From: Altererythrobacter ishigakiensis
GTDB lineage: Bacteria > Pseudomonadota > Alphaproteobacteria > Sphingomonadales > Sphingomonadaceae
Assembly: GCF_001663155.1 (NCBI RefSeq)
Contig: NZ_CP015963.1
Span: 1,574,001 to 1,638,000, forward strand
Length of the DNA: 64,000 bases
Direction: 5' to 3'
The notes beneath the pieces were generated by a model. It was not told where the DNA came from and did no database searches. It worked only from the letters and a program-made list of their open reading frames with translations. A program made the position numbers and the translations under genes. How positions within the stretch are numbered: position 1 is the stretch's first letter; every line of letters begins with the position of its first letter. Of the stretch, positions 36,559 through 45,301 are shown in pieces.

Positions 36559-37020
36559 TTAACTACGCGGCGCAAATTTGCGCACGATTCCGCTATAAGC
36601 AGCGACGCAATCGTCCTCTTGGACGACTTCGCCGCGTACGAACACAAGCTTGCCAGTCTCGCGCATGATCTCTGTCACTGCGTCAAGGGGGCGAGCAGGA
36701 TCACCGCCACCGATGAATTGAGTCGAAAGCTCAAGCGTAACAGACGGTCCTGCATTGCCGCTGCCGACGACATGCATCGTGGTGAACATCGAAATGTCGA
36801 TCAGGCCAAGTGTAACAGCGCCATGGATGATCCCTTGCAGGTTTTCGTGCTTGCGTTCCGGGAACATGCGAAGGCGGCATTTGTCGCCTTCCTTGCGGGT
36901 AATGAGCTTCCCCATTACCGCGCCGTTGAACAGCGTATCGTCTTTCAGATTCCAGTGATGCCAGCCCGGATTTTCCGGGTCGGGCCCATGTTCGAATACA
37001 TCCTTGCTTGGCATGGCCAA
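36559..37020 (-). CDS. PaaI-family thioesterase (hotdog fold)
   Basis: A 153-residue hotdog-fold acyl-CoA thioesterase. The signature is in HENLQGIIHGAVTLGLIDISMFTTM, with the G-x-x-H-G-A core and a downstream aspartate, followed by VTLELSTQFIGGGDPARPLDAVTEI, the usual strand-turn segment. It begins 1 bp after sdhB ends, so it is co-transcribed with it. Acyl preference is unknown. ATG 37020 or the ATG two codons later could be the start. Confidence 0.85.
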   Translation of the reverse strand: MAMPSKDVFEHGPDPENPGWHHWNLKDDTLFNGAVMGKLITRKEGDKCRLRMFPERKHENLQGIIHGAVTLGLIDISMFTTMHVVGSGNAGPSVTLELSTQFIGGGDPARPLDAVTEIMRETGKLVFVRGEVVQEDDCVAAYSGIVRKFAPRS

Positions 37021-37021
37021 A

Positions 37022-37804
37022 TCAGATCGCGCGCTCTGCCATCATCTTCTTGGTTTCAGCGATAGCTTTCGCGGGCGAAAGCCCCTTGGGGCATACGTTC
37101 GCACAGTTCATGATCGTGTGGCAGCGATAAAGGCGGAACGGATCTTCAAGTTGGTCGAGCCGCTCGCCAGTCATCTCGTCACGGCTGTCTGCCAGCCAAC
37201 GATAAGCTTGGAGTAGTATCGCCGGTCCCAAGAACTTGTCCGAATTCCACCAATAACTAGGGCAACTGGTCGAACAGCAGGCGCAAAGAATGCACTCGTA
37301 AAGGCCATCCAGCTTCTCGCGCTGCTCGGGAGACTGCAGGCGCTCCTTACCGCTTGGTGTAGGCGATACGGTTTGCAACCACGGACGGATGCTGGCGTAT
37401 TGCGCGTAGAAGTGGGTGAAGTCCGGCACCAGATCCTTGATCACTTCCATGTGAGGCAGCGGTGTGATGCGGATTTCGCCCGGAAGGTCTTCGATTGCGG
37501 TTGTGCAGGCAAGGCCGTTCTTGCCGTTCATGTTCATAGCGCAAGAGCCGCAAATCCCTTCGCGGCAACTACGGCGGAAGGTCAGCGTGGGATCGGTTTC
37601 GTTCTTGATCTTGAACAGGGCATCAAGAACCATCGGACCGCATTCGCCCAGATCAATTTCGAACTTGTCATAGCGCGGGTTCTCACCGCTGTCGGGATTG
37701 TAGCGATAAATCTTGAAGCTTTTCACCCGCTTGCCGCCATCAGCTTTGTGGGTCTTGCCCTTACCAGTGATCTTGGAGTTCTTTGGGAGGGTGAAAGTTG
37801 CCAT
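37022..37804 (-). CDS. sdhB: Succinate dehydrogenase iron-sulfur subunit
   Basis: A 260-residue iron-sulfur protein of complex II that carries electrons from the flavoprotein to ubiquinone. The 2Fe-2S ligands are Cys80, Cys85, Cys88 and Cys100 ([18 protein letters not shown] then LACTT). The ferredoxin-like motifs [16 protein letters not shown] and [15 protein letters not shown] hold the 4Fe-4S and 3Fe-4S clusters. I start at ATG 37804; the frame extends 20 codons upstream without conserved sequence. sdhA, sdhC and sdhD are absent; instead sdhB leads a run with a thioesterase and zapE. Confidence 0.96.
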   Translation of the reverse strand: MATFTLPKNSKITGKGKTHKADGGKRVKSFKIYRYNPDSGENPRYDKFEIDLGECGPMVLDALFKIKNETDPTLTFRRSCREGICGSCAMNMNGKNGLACTTAIEDLPGEIRITPLPHMEVIKDLVPDFTHFYAQYASIRPWLQTVSPTPSGKERLQSPEQREKLDGLYECILCACCSTSCPSYWWNSDKFLGPAILLQAYRWLADSRDEMTGERLDQLEDPFRLYRCHTIMNCANVCPKGLSPAKAIAETKKMMAERAI

Positions 37805-37959
37805 GTCTGTCGTGAATCCTGTTGATTTGCGAACCCTATCTAGCGGCTCGTGCGACAAGGGCAAGGGATGTGCTGTTGAGACTTTTGATGAGGGAGTTGA
37901 GGCCTATCGAACACCGGCGATCTCGGAACCGAACTCCACTCCCTTTCGTCTGATATGGC

Positions 37960-38700
37960 ATGGACAGTACAGAAATTGAACGATGGCCTGCAACGGCTGC
38001 GGTATTCGGCGCATCAGGCGGGATTGGCGCGGCTTTGGTGCGTAGATTGGCCGAAAGTGGCACTCGCAAAATCTTTGCCGGGTCACGAAGTGGCAAGGTG
38101 CCAAACGTGGATGGCGCAATTCCCTTCAAGTTTGATCTGACTGACGAAGAGAGCATCGCTAGCGCGGCCTCGATAATGCGCGCTGAGCCGCCGCAGTTGG
38201 TGATCGTAGCGACCGGCGTACTGACATTGGCTGATGGTACCGGGCCGGAACGCACTTACAAGCGTCTGGATGCGCGGGCGATGGGCGAAGTGCTTGCGCT
38301 CAACACCATCGGCCCCGCGCTGATTGCCAAGCATATGTTGCCTTTGCTTCAGCGTGATCACCGAGCCGTGTTTTCTTCGCTATCGGCAAGGGTCGGGTCG
38401 ATTGCGGACAACGGGCTGGGCGGGTGGCATAGCTACCGTGCCAGTAAGGCTGCTCTCAACATGTTGTTGAAGAACTTCGCCATAGAGCTAGGGCGGACTC
38501 ATGATCAGGCCGTGGTGGTAGGCCTGCATCCAGGCACTGTTGATACCGCGCTCTCCGAACCGTTCCAGTCGGATTTGCCCAATGGGCAGCTTACCGGACC
38601 CACCGATGCAGCGGCGAACTTGCTCCGTGTGATCGAAGGGTTGAAACCTAGCCAATCGGGTAAGGTATTTGATTGGAAAGGTGAGGAAATTCCGGCCTAG
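37960..38700 (+). CDS. SDR-family oxidoreductase (CsgA/C-factor-like)
   Basis: A 246-residue short-chain dehydrogenase with cofactor motif FGASGGIGAALV, catalytic serine in VFSSLSARVGS and the Y-x3-K motif SYRASKAALN. The C-terminal region (LHPGTVDTALSEPFQ) is like the CsgA/C-factor subgroup of SDRs. It diverges from sdhB across about 155 bp. Substrate unknown; the subgroup is diverse. Confidence 0.82.
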   Translation: MDSTEIERWPATAAVFGASGGIGAALVRRLAESGTRKIFAGSRSGKVPNVDGAIPFKFDLTDEESIASAASIMRAEPPQLVIVATGVLTLADGTGPERTYKRLDARAMGEVLALNTIGPALIAKHMLPLLQRDHRAVFSSLSARVGSIADNGLGGWHSYRASKAALNMLLKNFAIELGRTHDQAVVVGLHPGTVDTALSEPFQSDLPNGQLTGPTDAAANLLRVIEGLKPSQSGKVFDWKGEEIPA

Positions 38701-38768
38701 AGAGCAATGTCCGTTAAAGTCCGAACTCTTGGCCAATCCGAAGGGCCACGGCTTTGTGGACTTCGGGC

Positions 38769-39200
38769 CTAGAAGATGCTCCCGTGCGCAACCAATCTTC
38801 CGATTGCGGCCACCGTTAAGATCGAGATTAGATCAAAAAACAGGAGCAGTCGGATAGAGGGTTTCGGCTCTAGACGACCAGCTTTTGCAGCGTTCCTGAT
38901 GATTGGTTTGGAAAGAACAACTGCCAGGGATGCTGCGGTATACAATCCGACCTTTATCCAATAGCTCGGATCTGAGGTGTAGACTTCGGTTGGTTTTGCG
39001 GCCCACAAGGTCAGTATCAGACCAGAAATCAGAATGACCAGCGCTGATGCACCTGACATCCGATCTAGAGCGAGTAGACGAGTGAGTGCCGTTCCCTCAA
39101 TCACCGTTGATCGCAGCTGGTTGTTCTTCAAGAAGCTCGCGAAGAGGCACCCCAGAAAACCCAGATAATGAAACGTCTTTGTGACCAGCTCACCTTCCAA
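38769..39200 (-). CDS. DUF2214-like integral membrane protein
   Basis: A 143-residue protein with four predicted membrane helices: FHYLGFLGCLFASFLK, ALVILISGLILTLWA, WIKVGLYTAASLAVVLS and LLLFFDLISILTVAAIG. Conserved charged or polar residues (R in LLALDRMSGASAL, K near WIKVG) fit the DUF2214 family. The start appears to be TTG 39200 with GAGAGG upstream; an in-frame stop lies just before it. Function unknown. It is convergent with the SDR gene after about 68 bp and lies downstream of the ATP-grasp gene. Confidence 0.65.
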   Translation of the reverse strand: MEGELVTKTFHYLGFLGCLFASFLKNNQLRSTVIEGTALTRLLALDRMSGASALVILISGLILTLWAAKPTEVYTSDPSYWIKVGLYTAASLAVVLSKPIIRNAAKAGRLEPKPSIRLLLFFDLISILTVAAIGRLVAHGSIF

Positions 39201-39328
39201 GAGCGCCTCTCAACTAGAATTTAGTGGTGATTGACCTACTAGCAGATACTGCCTTGTCCGCAGTTGGGTTGGAAGCGGAAGGTGAGCTTTCTTCAACCAT
39301 TCAGTCTACAGCTGAACTAACTTAGCCC

Positions 39329-40336
39329 TCAACCCATCAATCCGTGCCTGCGCAGGCTTTCAGCCAGAATAGATTCAATCAGTTGTTCTTGGGTCCATCC
39401 GGCCAGCCGGGCTGAACGACCGAAGACCTTCTGGGACCACAAATTGCAGTTCAGATTGAGCTCCAGGAAGGTCACTTCGCCGGTGTCTTCGTTGACACGG
39501 AATTCCCAGCGACCGTAATCGAAGGGGCGGTACTCCTGCATCGCTTTCTTCGTCAAATCAGTGATCTGCGCAATCATGTCTTTGTTCTCGAAAGGGTCGA
39601 GCGAATACTTCTGACTGCGGTCCACCAGATCGCGCTTTTCCTGATAGGTGCGCAGGTGTGAAGGATCCGCCTGACGGAAGATCATCATCGGCATGATCAC
39701 AGGTTCGCCGTTGATCGTGACCACTGGTACTTCGACATCGCTGCCATCGATGAATGGCTCAACCAGCGCATCATGGCCTAGGTCATGCACGCTATCTATT
39801 GCCGCCCTCACAGTCGGCCAGTCAGTGGCGTCATTTACGCCCCAGCTTGCCGAGGAATTATTGGGCTTGACGACGAAACGGGCGCCTTCCGGGCACCGCG
39901 CCGGATCGATTGGAGCGCCGCGACGATAGAGCGCCCATGGGGCAGTGGGCACGCCTGCATTCTCGACAGAACGCTTGGCGAGGTGCTTGTCATCGGACAG
40001 TCCGCGCAGAATCGGGCTTGCGCCCAAATAGGGAATGCCAGCCCGCTCGCAAAGCAATGGACACAACATCTCCGAATTGAAAAATCCGGCGCGGTTCAAA
40101 AGCGGGAAAACAAAGTCCACGTCGGGCTTTTCGAAGAGCACTTCGAAGCGGTTCTCGACCCGCAAGTTCAAACCAAGCCGCGTCAGAATCTTACGCATTT
40201 CAACGTGATAGCTAGCGTGATTGCCATCTTCAGCGCTGCCGGAGCCATCCCACAGCGCATTCTTGGCAATGAACATGATGCGGCAATCGCGCTTGGTTGC
40301 CTCATCGATTGTCAGGGGTGCATGGTGGAATGACAT
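39329..40336 (-). CDS. D-alanine-D-alanine-ligase-like ATP-grasp ligase
   Basis: A 335-residue ATP-grasp protein. The central part ARFVVKPNNSSASWGV provides the ATP lysine and glycine-rich loop, LVEPFIDGSDVEVPVVTINGEPVIMP is the second strand pair, and WEFRVNEDTGEVTFLELNLN supplies the metal-binding Glu and Asn in the ELNLN motif. It resembles D-Ala-D-Ala ligases, but the C-terminus differs (NLWSQKVFGRSARLAG in place of the usual PGMT segment) and no mur/ddl genes are near. It probably joins an amino group to a carboxylate. It diverges by 76 bp from a PLP enzyme, with which it may share a pathway. Confidence 0.75.
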   Translation of the reverse strand: MSFHHAPLTIDEATKRDCRIMFIAKNALWDGSGSAEDGNHASYHVEMRKILTRLGLNLRVENRFEVLFEKPDVDFVFPLLNRAGFFNSEMLCPLLCERAGIPYLGASPILRGLSDDKHLAKRSVENAGVPTAPWALYRRGAPIDPARCPEGARFVVKPNNSSASWGVNDATDWPTVRAAIDSVHDLGHDALVEPFIDGSDVEVPVVTINGEPVIMPMMIFRQADPSHLRTYQEKRDLVDRSQKYSLDPFENKDMIAQITDLTKKAMQEYRPFDYGRWEFRVNEDTGEVTFLELNLNCNLWSQKVFGRSARLAGWTQEQLIESILAESLRRHGLMG

Positions 40337-40412
40337 GCAAGCGGGCCTTTCTTTTGTGCGCCGCGCCCAATAAGGCGGGTTTGGGTTATAGCCAAGCTGA
40401 ATCGGGACAGAA

Positions 40413-41918
40413 ATGGGTCATAACGGGATCAAAACCCCCGACATCCTGCATGATATTGCGGATGATGAGCTGACAAGTGAATTGATTTCGTTGTTGTCTT
40501 CTGGCGGTGACGCCCGGATCACCCTGAATCCCGAGACAGGCCTCAACAAATACTATTCCGCGCCTTACCCACGTCAGACACTGGCCTATGCCTCCTCGAC
40601 TGCCAACGACTTGTCACCAGAGGCGTTTGGTCATCTTAGAGACTTATTGACCGCAGGCCTCCCTGACTATGCGGTGCATCTCGATCGGTTGCGGACCCGT
40701 ATCCGCGCAACCTATCAACTGGGCGAAGATGTGGATATAATCTTTGCTCCTTCAGGCACTGATCTGGAGTACGTCGCTTTGGCTGCAATGATCGGTAAGG
40801 CAAGCGGCGGCATTCACAATATCTTGCTGGGTGCCGATGAAGTGGGCAGCGGTTGTATCTATTCAGCACATGGCTGCTTCTTTGCCGAAGAGACGGCGCT
40901 GGGAATTGCGACAGAAAAGGGTAGGCCGGTCGCTGGTTTCGGCGATGTTAGCATGGCCGACGTGCTTGTGCGCTGTACAGCAGGAGAGGCGCGGTGCAGC
41001 GAAACGATTTCGCAGGCGATTGAGCAGGAGATCGTACTCGCTCAGGCTTCAGACAAACACGCGCTAGTGCATGTTGTGCACGGCTCCAAGACAGGATTGA
41101 TCCTGCCCGAACTGTCCGAAATCGATGCGCTGAAGGCAAAGTTTGGCGATGACGTTTCTTTTGTGGTCGATGCTTGTCAGGCACGGATCACCATCCCGGC
41201 TTTGCATGAGTATCTTGTGCGCGGAGCAATGGTATTTCTGACCGGATCCAAATTCATGGGAGGCGCGCCGTTCAATGGCTGGGCAATCGCACCCAGGGAT
41301 ATCGTCGAAGGGGCAGCCACCTTGCCTTCGGGTCTGAACAAAGTTTTTCGCCGTGCAGAGTTTTCTAAAGGCTGGGCAGGACAAAATACCCTCTCGAAAG
41401 GGGAGAATCCCGGGCTTGCCTTGCGCTACGAAGCCAGCATCTTTGAGCTTGAGCGCTTCCAGAATCTGGAGGTCGAGCGGATCGCACAAGTGCTCGACTC
41501 ATTCGAGACCGCGGTCATTGGCAAGCTGGTGGAACCCATGGGCATCAAGCTTGTTCGACCATACGCCCAAGGACAAGAAAATGAACTGCGCGAGCACCCG
41601 ATAGAGATGCGCACGCTAGAAACGCTTGACGTCAGTTCGCTGGAGATCGCGCGGACTTTTGACGATGCCCAAGCGGTGCACAGGAAGCTGGCGTTGTCAG
41701 GAGTCAGGTTGGGCCAGCCCGTGAAATGTGTACGCCGCAACGACGCTTGGGGCGGAACGCTAAGGATCGGACTTTCCATGCCGCAGCTTACGCGGTTGTG
41801 CGCGTTGCCCGTTCGCGAGGTGGAAGAGGCCCTGCAACAGGACATGCAGTTGATCGCGGAGTCAATTGCAAAGGTCGCGGATGAGGAAAACCACCCCACA
41901 CAACACATTGCTTGCTAA
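40413..41918 (+). CDS. Fold-type-I PLP-dependent enzyme of unknown reaction
   Basis: A 501-residue protein. The PLP-contacting signature is VVDACQAR (Asp253, Gln256) and the Schiff-base lysine is Lys280 in VFLTGSKFMGG, the arrangement of class V aminotransferases and cysteine desulfurases. FAPSGTDLEYVALA (111-124) is the cofactor-phosphate loop. The N-terminal YYSAPYPRQTLAYASSTAND is unusual and I cannot place it in a named family. It faces an ATP-grasp ligase and is followed after about 60 bp by a methyltransferase, so the three may act on one small molecule. Aminotransferase, desulfurase and C-S lyase are all possible. Confidence 0.7.
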   Translation: MGHNGIKTPDILHDIADDELTSELISLLSSGGDARITLNPETGLNKYYSAPYPRQTLAYASSTANDLSPEAFGHLRDLLTAGLPDYAVHLDRLRTRIRATYQLGEDVDIIFAPSGTDLEYVALAAMIGKASGGIHNILLGADEVGSGCIYSAHGCFFAEETALGIATEKGRPVAGFGDVSMADVLVRCTAGEARCSETISQAIEQEIVLAQASDKHALVHVVHGSKTGLILPELSEIDALKAKFGDDVSFVVDACQARITIPALHEYLVRGAMVFLTGSKFMGGAPFNGWAIAPRDIVEGAATLPSGLNKVFRRAEFSKGWAGQNTLSKGENPGLALRYEASIFELERFQNLEVERIAQVLDSFETAVIGKLVEPMGIKLVRPYAQGQENELREHPIEMRTLETLDVSSLEIARTFDDAQAVHRKLALSGVRLGQPVKCVRRNDAWGGTLRIGLSMPQLTRLCALPVREVEEALQQDMQLIAESIAKVADEENHPTQHIAC

Positions 41919-41978
41919 ACGGTGAGTGGCGGAATAGCCTGACACCAATTGTTTCGTCGGTCTTTTGGAGGGATGCCG

Positions 41979-42614
41979 ATGGGATTGCAGCAATGGTATG
42001 ACGCTCATCTGATGCCCAAGCTGGTAACCTTTGCTTGTGGGCAGGGGCAAGTGATGAAGCGCCGCTCACAGCTTGTACCTTTGGCGACAGGCGATGTCTT
42101 TGAATTGGGCTGCGGCGGCGGCCTCAATCAAGAGTTCTATCAGACCAGCCTCGTATCCAGCTTCTCTGGCATCGACCCGCATGCGGGGCTGTTGGAAAAC
42201 GCTAGAGCCCGTGCCACCGCGCGAGGATGGGATCACAACATCCGCGAAGGAGTTGGCGAGCAGATCCCGTTTCGCGATTCCTCATTCGATACTGTGGTTT
42301 GCACCTTCACTTTATGTTCAGTCGATGATCCAGGCCAGGTGATGTCCGAGATGCGGCGGATATTACGACCGGGTGGAAGGCTTCTGTTCCTTGAGCATGG
42401 ACGAGCACCAGATTCGGATGTTGCGCGTTGGCAAGATCGGATCGAACCAGTCTGGAAAAGAATTGCCGGGGGGTGCCACCTGACGAGGCCGATCGGCGCG
42501 GCATTGCGCGGAGCAGGCTTTGAAGTCGAGCCCATGGGGCAAGGCTATTTACCCAAAGCGCCGCGTTTTGCCGCTTGGAATGAATGGGGTATCGCGCGCA
42601 AAGCAGGTGTGTGA
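41979..42614 (+). CDS. Class I SAM methyltransferase, METTL7/thiol-methyltransferase-like
   Basis: About 211 residues. I choose ATG 41979, 6 nt after GGAGGG; the frame opens earlier at a TTG without a ribosome site. SAM motifs are GDVFELGCGGGLNQEF, SFSGIDPHAGLLENA and TVVCTFTLCSVDDP. The C-terminal FLEHG then EPVWKRIAGGCHLTRPIGAALRGAGF follows the METTL7-like group, two human members of which are thiol S-methyltransferases. A small-molecule substrate is thus likelier than a macromolecule. It sits downstream of the PLP enzyme and ends just before a hairpin facing rne. Confidence 0.78.
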   Translation: MGLQQWYDAHLMPKLVTFACGQGQVMKRRSQLVPLATGDVFELGCGGGLNQEFYQTSLVSSFSGIDPHAGLLENARARATARGWDHNIREGVGEQIPFRDSSFDTVVCTFTLCSVDDPGQVMSEMRRILRPGGRLLFLEHGRAPDSDVARWQDRIEPVWKRIAGGCHLTRPIGAALRGAGFEVEPMGQGYLPKAPRFAAWNEWGIARKAGV

Positions 42615-42632
42615 CTCTGCTGGAGAGATAAC

Positions 42633-42654
42633 GGGTGTGATTATCACCACACCC
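42633..42654. terminator. Hairpin between methyltransferase and rne 3' ends
   Basis: GGGTGTG (42633-42639) pairs perfectly with CACACCC (42648-42654) over an 8-nt loop, 18 bp after the methyltransferase stop and 10 bp before the convergent rne stop. There is no T-run on either side, so it may act with Rho or only as an mRNA end-stabilising structure. Confidence 0.4.
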
Positions 42655-42664
42655 GCCGGTTCAC

Positions 42665-45301
42665 TTATTCTTCGCCAAAGGTCCGCTGCCACCAACCCCG
42701 TTTAGGTTTGGCGTCCTCGTCAGAGGAGTCAGAGGACTTTGCCGGCTTGCTTGCCTCCGCGCTCTTGGTCTCGGCTGCATCTGATGCTGCCTTAGCCTTG
42801 CGAGGTGCGCGTTTCTTCTTGGGCTTTTCCTCCGGCTCGGGAGTTGCACCCTCGGCACCAACCTTTTCCTCGGTATCAGCCTTCTTCTTGCGAGGTGCCC
42901 GTTTCTTCTTGGGCTTTTCCTCTGGCTCGGGTGTCGCATCCTCCGCGTCAGCCTTTGCATCGGTATCAGGCTTCTTCTTTCGAGGCGAACGCTTCTTCTT
43001 GGGCTTTTCTGCAGCCGGTTCCGGCGCATCTTCTGGAGTGCCAACAACCGTTACATCTTCAGAAAGCTGATCGGATACGTCCGACAGCTTTTCAGCATCA
43101 GCCTCAGCGACGGAAGCCTCGTCGGCCTTTCCTTTGCCGCGGCGACCGCGACCTCCCCGACGACGGCGCTTCTTGGGCTTCTCTTCGCCATCCTCGTCGG
43201 CAATCGCCTCCGGATTATCGTCGTCCGAGTCGTTTTCTGCGGTGTCAGCCTGTTCTTCGCGACGTTTCTTGTTTCGACCACGGCCACCTCTGCGACGGCG
43301 GCGCTTCTTTTTCTTCGGCGCGTCGTCATCTTCATCGCCGAAATCCTCTTCCGGGAGATCATCCTCGTCATCGTCCTCGTCGATAATCGGCTCAAACTTA
43401 GGCGCTTCGGTAGGGCGCGGACCTGCGCTCGAAACAGTCATTTTCGCGCCTTCTTCCTCACCTTCCGGAGTGACTTCGACGCGAACGCCATAGCGTTGTT
43501 CGATCTCGACAAGATCATCACGCTTTGAGTTCAAGAGGTAGACCGCCGCCTCGGTGCTTGCGGCCAGGCGAATTACGGTCCCTTTGCCCTTGGCTGCTTC
43601 GTCTTCGATAAGGCGAAGTGCCGAAAGGCCAGCGCTGGAGGCCGTACGGACCAGTCCGGTGCCGTCGCAATGCGGGCAATCACGAGTTGTCGCCTCCAGA
43701 ACACCTGTGCGTAGACGCTGACGGCTCATTTCCATCAAGCCAAAGCCTGAAATGCGGCCAACCTGGATCCGTGCCCTATCGTTCTTGAGCGCTTCCTTCA
43801 TCGCCTTCTCGACCTTACGGACATTGGAATTGTATTCCATGTCAATGAAGTCGATCACGACGAGGCCAGCCATGTCTCTTAGTCGTAGCTGACGAGCGAT
43901 CTCGCGCGCGGCTTCAACGTTGGTTGCAACTGCGGTTTGCTCGATTCCGTGTTCTTTGGTCGATCGGCCCGAGTTGATATCAATGGAAACCAAGGCCTCT
44001 GTCGGGTTGATAACCAAATAGCCACCTGACTTGAGCTGCACGACCGGGTCATACATCGCCCGCAGCTGATCTTCTGCACCATAGCGCTGGAACAGCGGAA
44101 CGGGGTCCGAGTACGCCTTCACTCTCCGTGCATGGCTCGGCATAAGCAGTTTCATGAATGCCTTGGCCGATTTGTAGCCGTCTTCGCCCTCTACCACGAC
44201 TTCTTCGATCTCACGATTGTAGATGTCGCGAATAGCGCGCTTGATAAGGTCCGAATCTGAGTGGATCAGTGACGGCGCCGTCGAGGACAAGGTTTTTTGA
44301 CGGATTTCATCCCAAAGCCGAGCAAGATAGTCAAAGTCACGTTTGATCTCGGTCTTTGTGCGCGACAACCCGGCTGTGCGTACGATAAGGCCCATTGTCT
44401 TGGGTAGTTTGAGATCAGCGACAACTTGCTTCAGTCGCTTGCGGTCATTGGCTGAATTGATCTTGCGACTGATGCCGCCACCATGACTGCTGTTGGGCAT
44501 CAAGACTGTGTATCGGCCAGCGAGGCTGAGATAAGTGGTTAGTGCCGCACCCTTGTTTCCGCGCTCTTCCTTGACGACCTGGACCAGCAAGACCTGGCGC
44601 CGTTGGATAACGTCTTGGATCTTGTAGCGGCGACGCAATGCCTGCCGGCGCGCGCGCACTTCATCGACTTCTTTGGCTCGGGTCTTGCCTTTGCCCTTAC
44701 CCTGACGGCGGCGTCCACGACCGCCACGACCGCGGCGTGATCTTTTCTTGTCGCTGCCATCATCGTCAGAGGAATCGCCGCCTTCGTTTTCGTCGGAATC
44801 ATCATCATCTTCGTCGTCACCGTCACCGTCGACATGACCTTCTTCGATGGTCGCGACCTTGTCTTTCTCCGACGTGTCTATCTCTTCTACACCATCTTCG
44901 GCGAGATCTTCGGCGAGCGCTTCGCCAGACTCCTCATCCTCAGCATCGTACTCGTCGCCGGGCAATTCGCCGCGTTCTTCCTCTTCAGCGCGCAGGCGAG
45001 CTTCTTCTTCAGCTGCCTCGGCCTCTTCTGCCAGCAGCTTTTCGCGATCCTCTTGCGGGATCTGGTAATAATCAGGATGAATTTCGCTGAAGGCGAGGAA
45101 ACCGTGACGGTTGCCGCCGAAGTCGACGAAAGCTGCCTGCAACGATGGTTCGACCCGGGTTACCTTGGCGAGGTAAATGTTGCCTTTGATCTGCTTGTGT
45201 TCAGCAGATTCGAAATCAAATTCTTCGATCCGGTTGCTTTTGACTACCGCCACCCGAGTCTCCTCGTGGTGGCGCGCGTCGATGAGCATGCGCGTTGCCA
45301 T
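42665..45301 (-). CDS. rne: Ribonuclease E/G
   Basis: An 878-residue endoribonuclease E. The S1 domain (IKGNIYLAKVTRVEPSLQAAFVDFGGNRHGFL) is split by a long acidic insert (~90-215) rich in Glu/Asp and Arg, which is common in alphaproteobacteria. Catalytic DNase-like domain motif: LVVIDFIDMEYNSN with its metal-binding aspartates; the zinc-link cysteines are Cys542 and Cys545 (CPHCDG). After ~600 the protein is a low-complexity, highly charged tail that should form the degradosome scaffold and bind RNA; it includes a 30-residue tandem repeat (KPKKKRAPRKKK core). The start has GGAGAATTACT before ATG. A ~440-bp leader precedes it. Confidence 0.96.
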   Translation of the reverse strand: MATRMLIDARHHEETRVAVVKSNRIEEFDFESAEHKQIKGNIYLAKVTRVEPSLQAAFVDFGGNRHGFLAFSEIHPDYYQIPQEDREKLLAEEAEAAEEEARLRAEEEERGELPGDEYDAEDEESGEALAEDLAEDGVEEIDTSEKDKVATIEEGHVDGDGDDEDDDDSDENEGGDSSDDDGSDKKRSRRGRGGRGRRRQGKGKGKTRAKEVDEVRARRQALRRRYKIQDVIQRRQVLLVQVVKEERGNKGAALTTYLSLAGRYTVLMPNSSHGGGISRKINSANDRKRLKQVVADLKLPKTMGLIVRTAGLSRTKTEIKRDFDYLARLWDEIRQKTLSSTAPSLIHSDSDLIKRAIRDIYNREIEEVVVEGEDGYKSAKAFMKLLMPSHARRVKAYSDPVPLFQRYGAEDQLRAMYDPVVQLKSGGYLVINPTEALVSIDINSGRSTKEHGIEQTAVATNVEAAREIARQLRLRDMAGLVVIDFIDMEYNSNVRKVEKAMKEALKNDRARIQVGRISGFGLMEMSRQRLRTGVLEATTRDCPHCDGTGLVRTASSAGLSALRLIEDEAAKGKGTVIRLAASTEAAVYLLNSKRDDLVEIEQRYGVRVEVTPEGEEEGAKMTVSSAGPRPTEAPKFEPIIDEDDDEDDLPEEDFGDEDDDAPKKKKRRRRRGGRGRNKKRREEQADTAENDSDDDNPEAIADEDGEEKPKKRRRRGGRGRRGKGKADEASVAEADAEKLSDVSDQLSEDVTVVGTPEDAPEPAAEKPKKKRSPRKKKPDTDAKADAEDATPEPEEKPKKKRAPRKKKADTEEKVGAEGATPEPEEKPKKKRAPRKAKAASDAAETKSAEASKPAKSSDSSDEDAKPKRGWWQRTFGEE
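42801..43010 (-). repeat. Tandem 90-bp coding repeat in the rne tail
   Basis: Two full 90-bp units and the start of a third begin at 42801, 42891 and 42981. They encode 30-residue units with core EKPKKKR(A/S)PRKKK followed by an acidic TPEPE part. Copy number and exact residues differ slightly, so it is a diverging in-frame repeat within the RNA-binding tail. Confidence 0.85.

Noticed and set aside
38701..38768. Several short inverted repeats (AAGTCC/GGACTT, CCGAAG/CTTCGG) between the SDR and DUF2214 genes
   Set aside because: They overlap one another, partly lie in the coding sequence and lack a T-run, so I could not choose a credible terminator.
42708..43070. Plus-strand serine/alanine-rich frame opposite the rne tail
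   Set aside because: It is the complement of the low-complexity Lys/Glu repeats of rne and has no independent signal.
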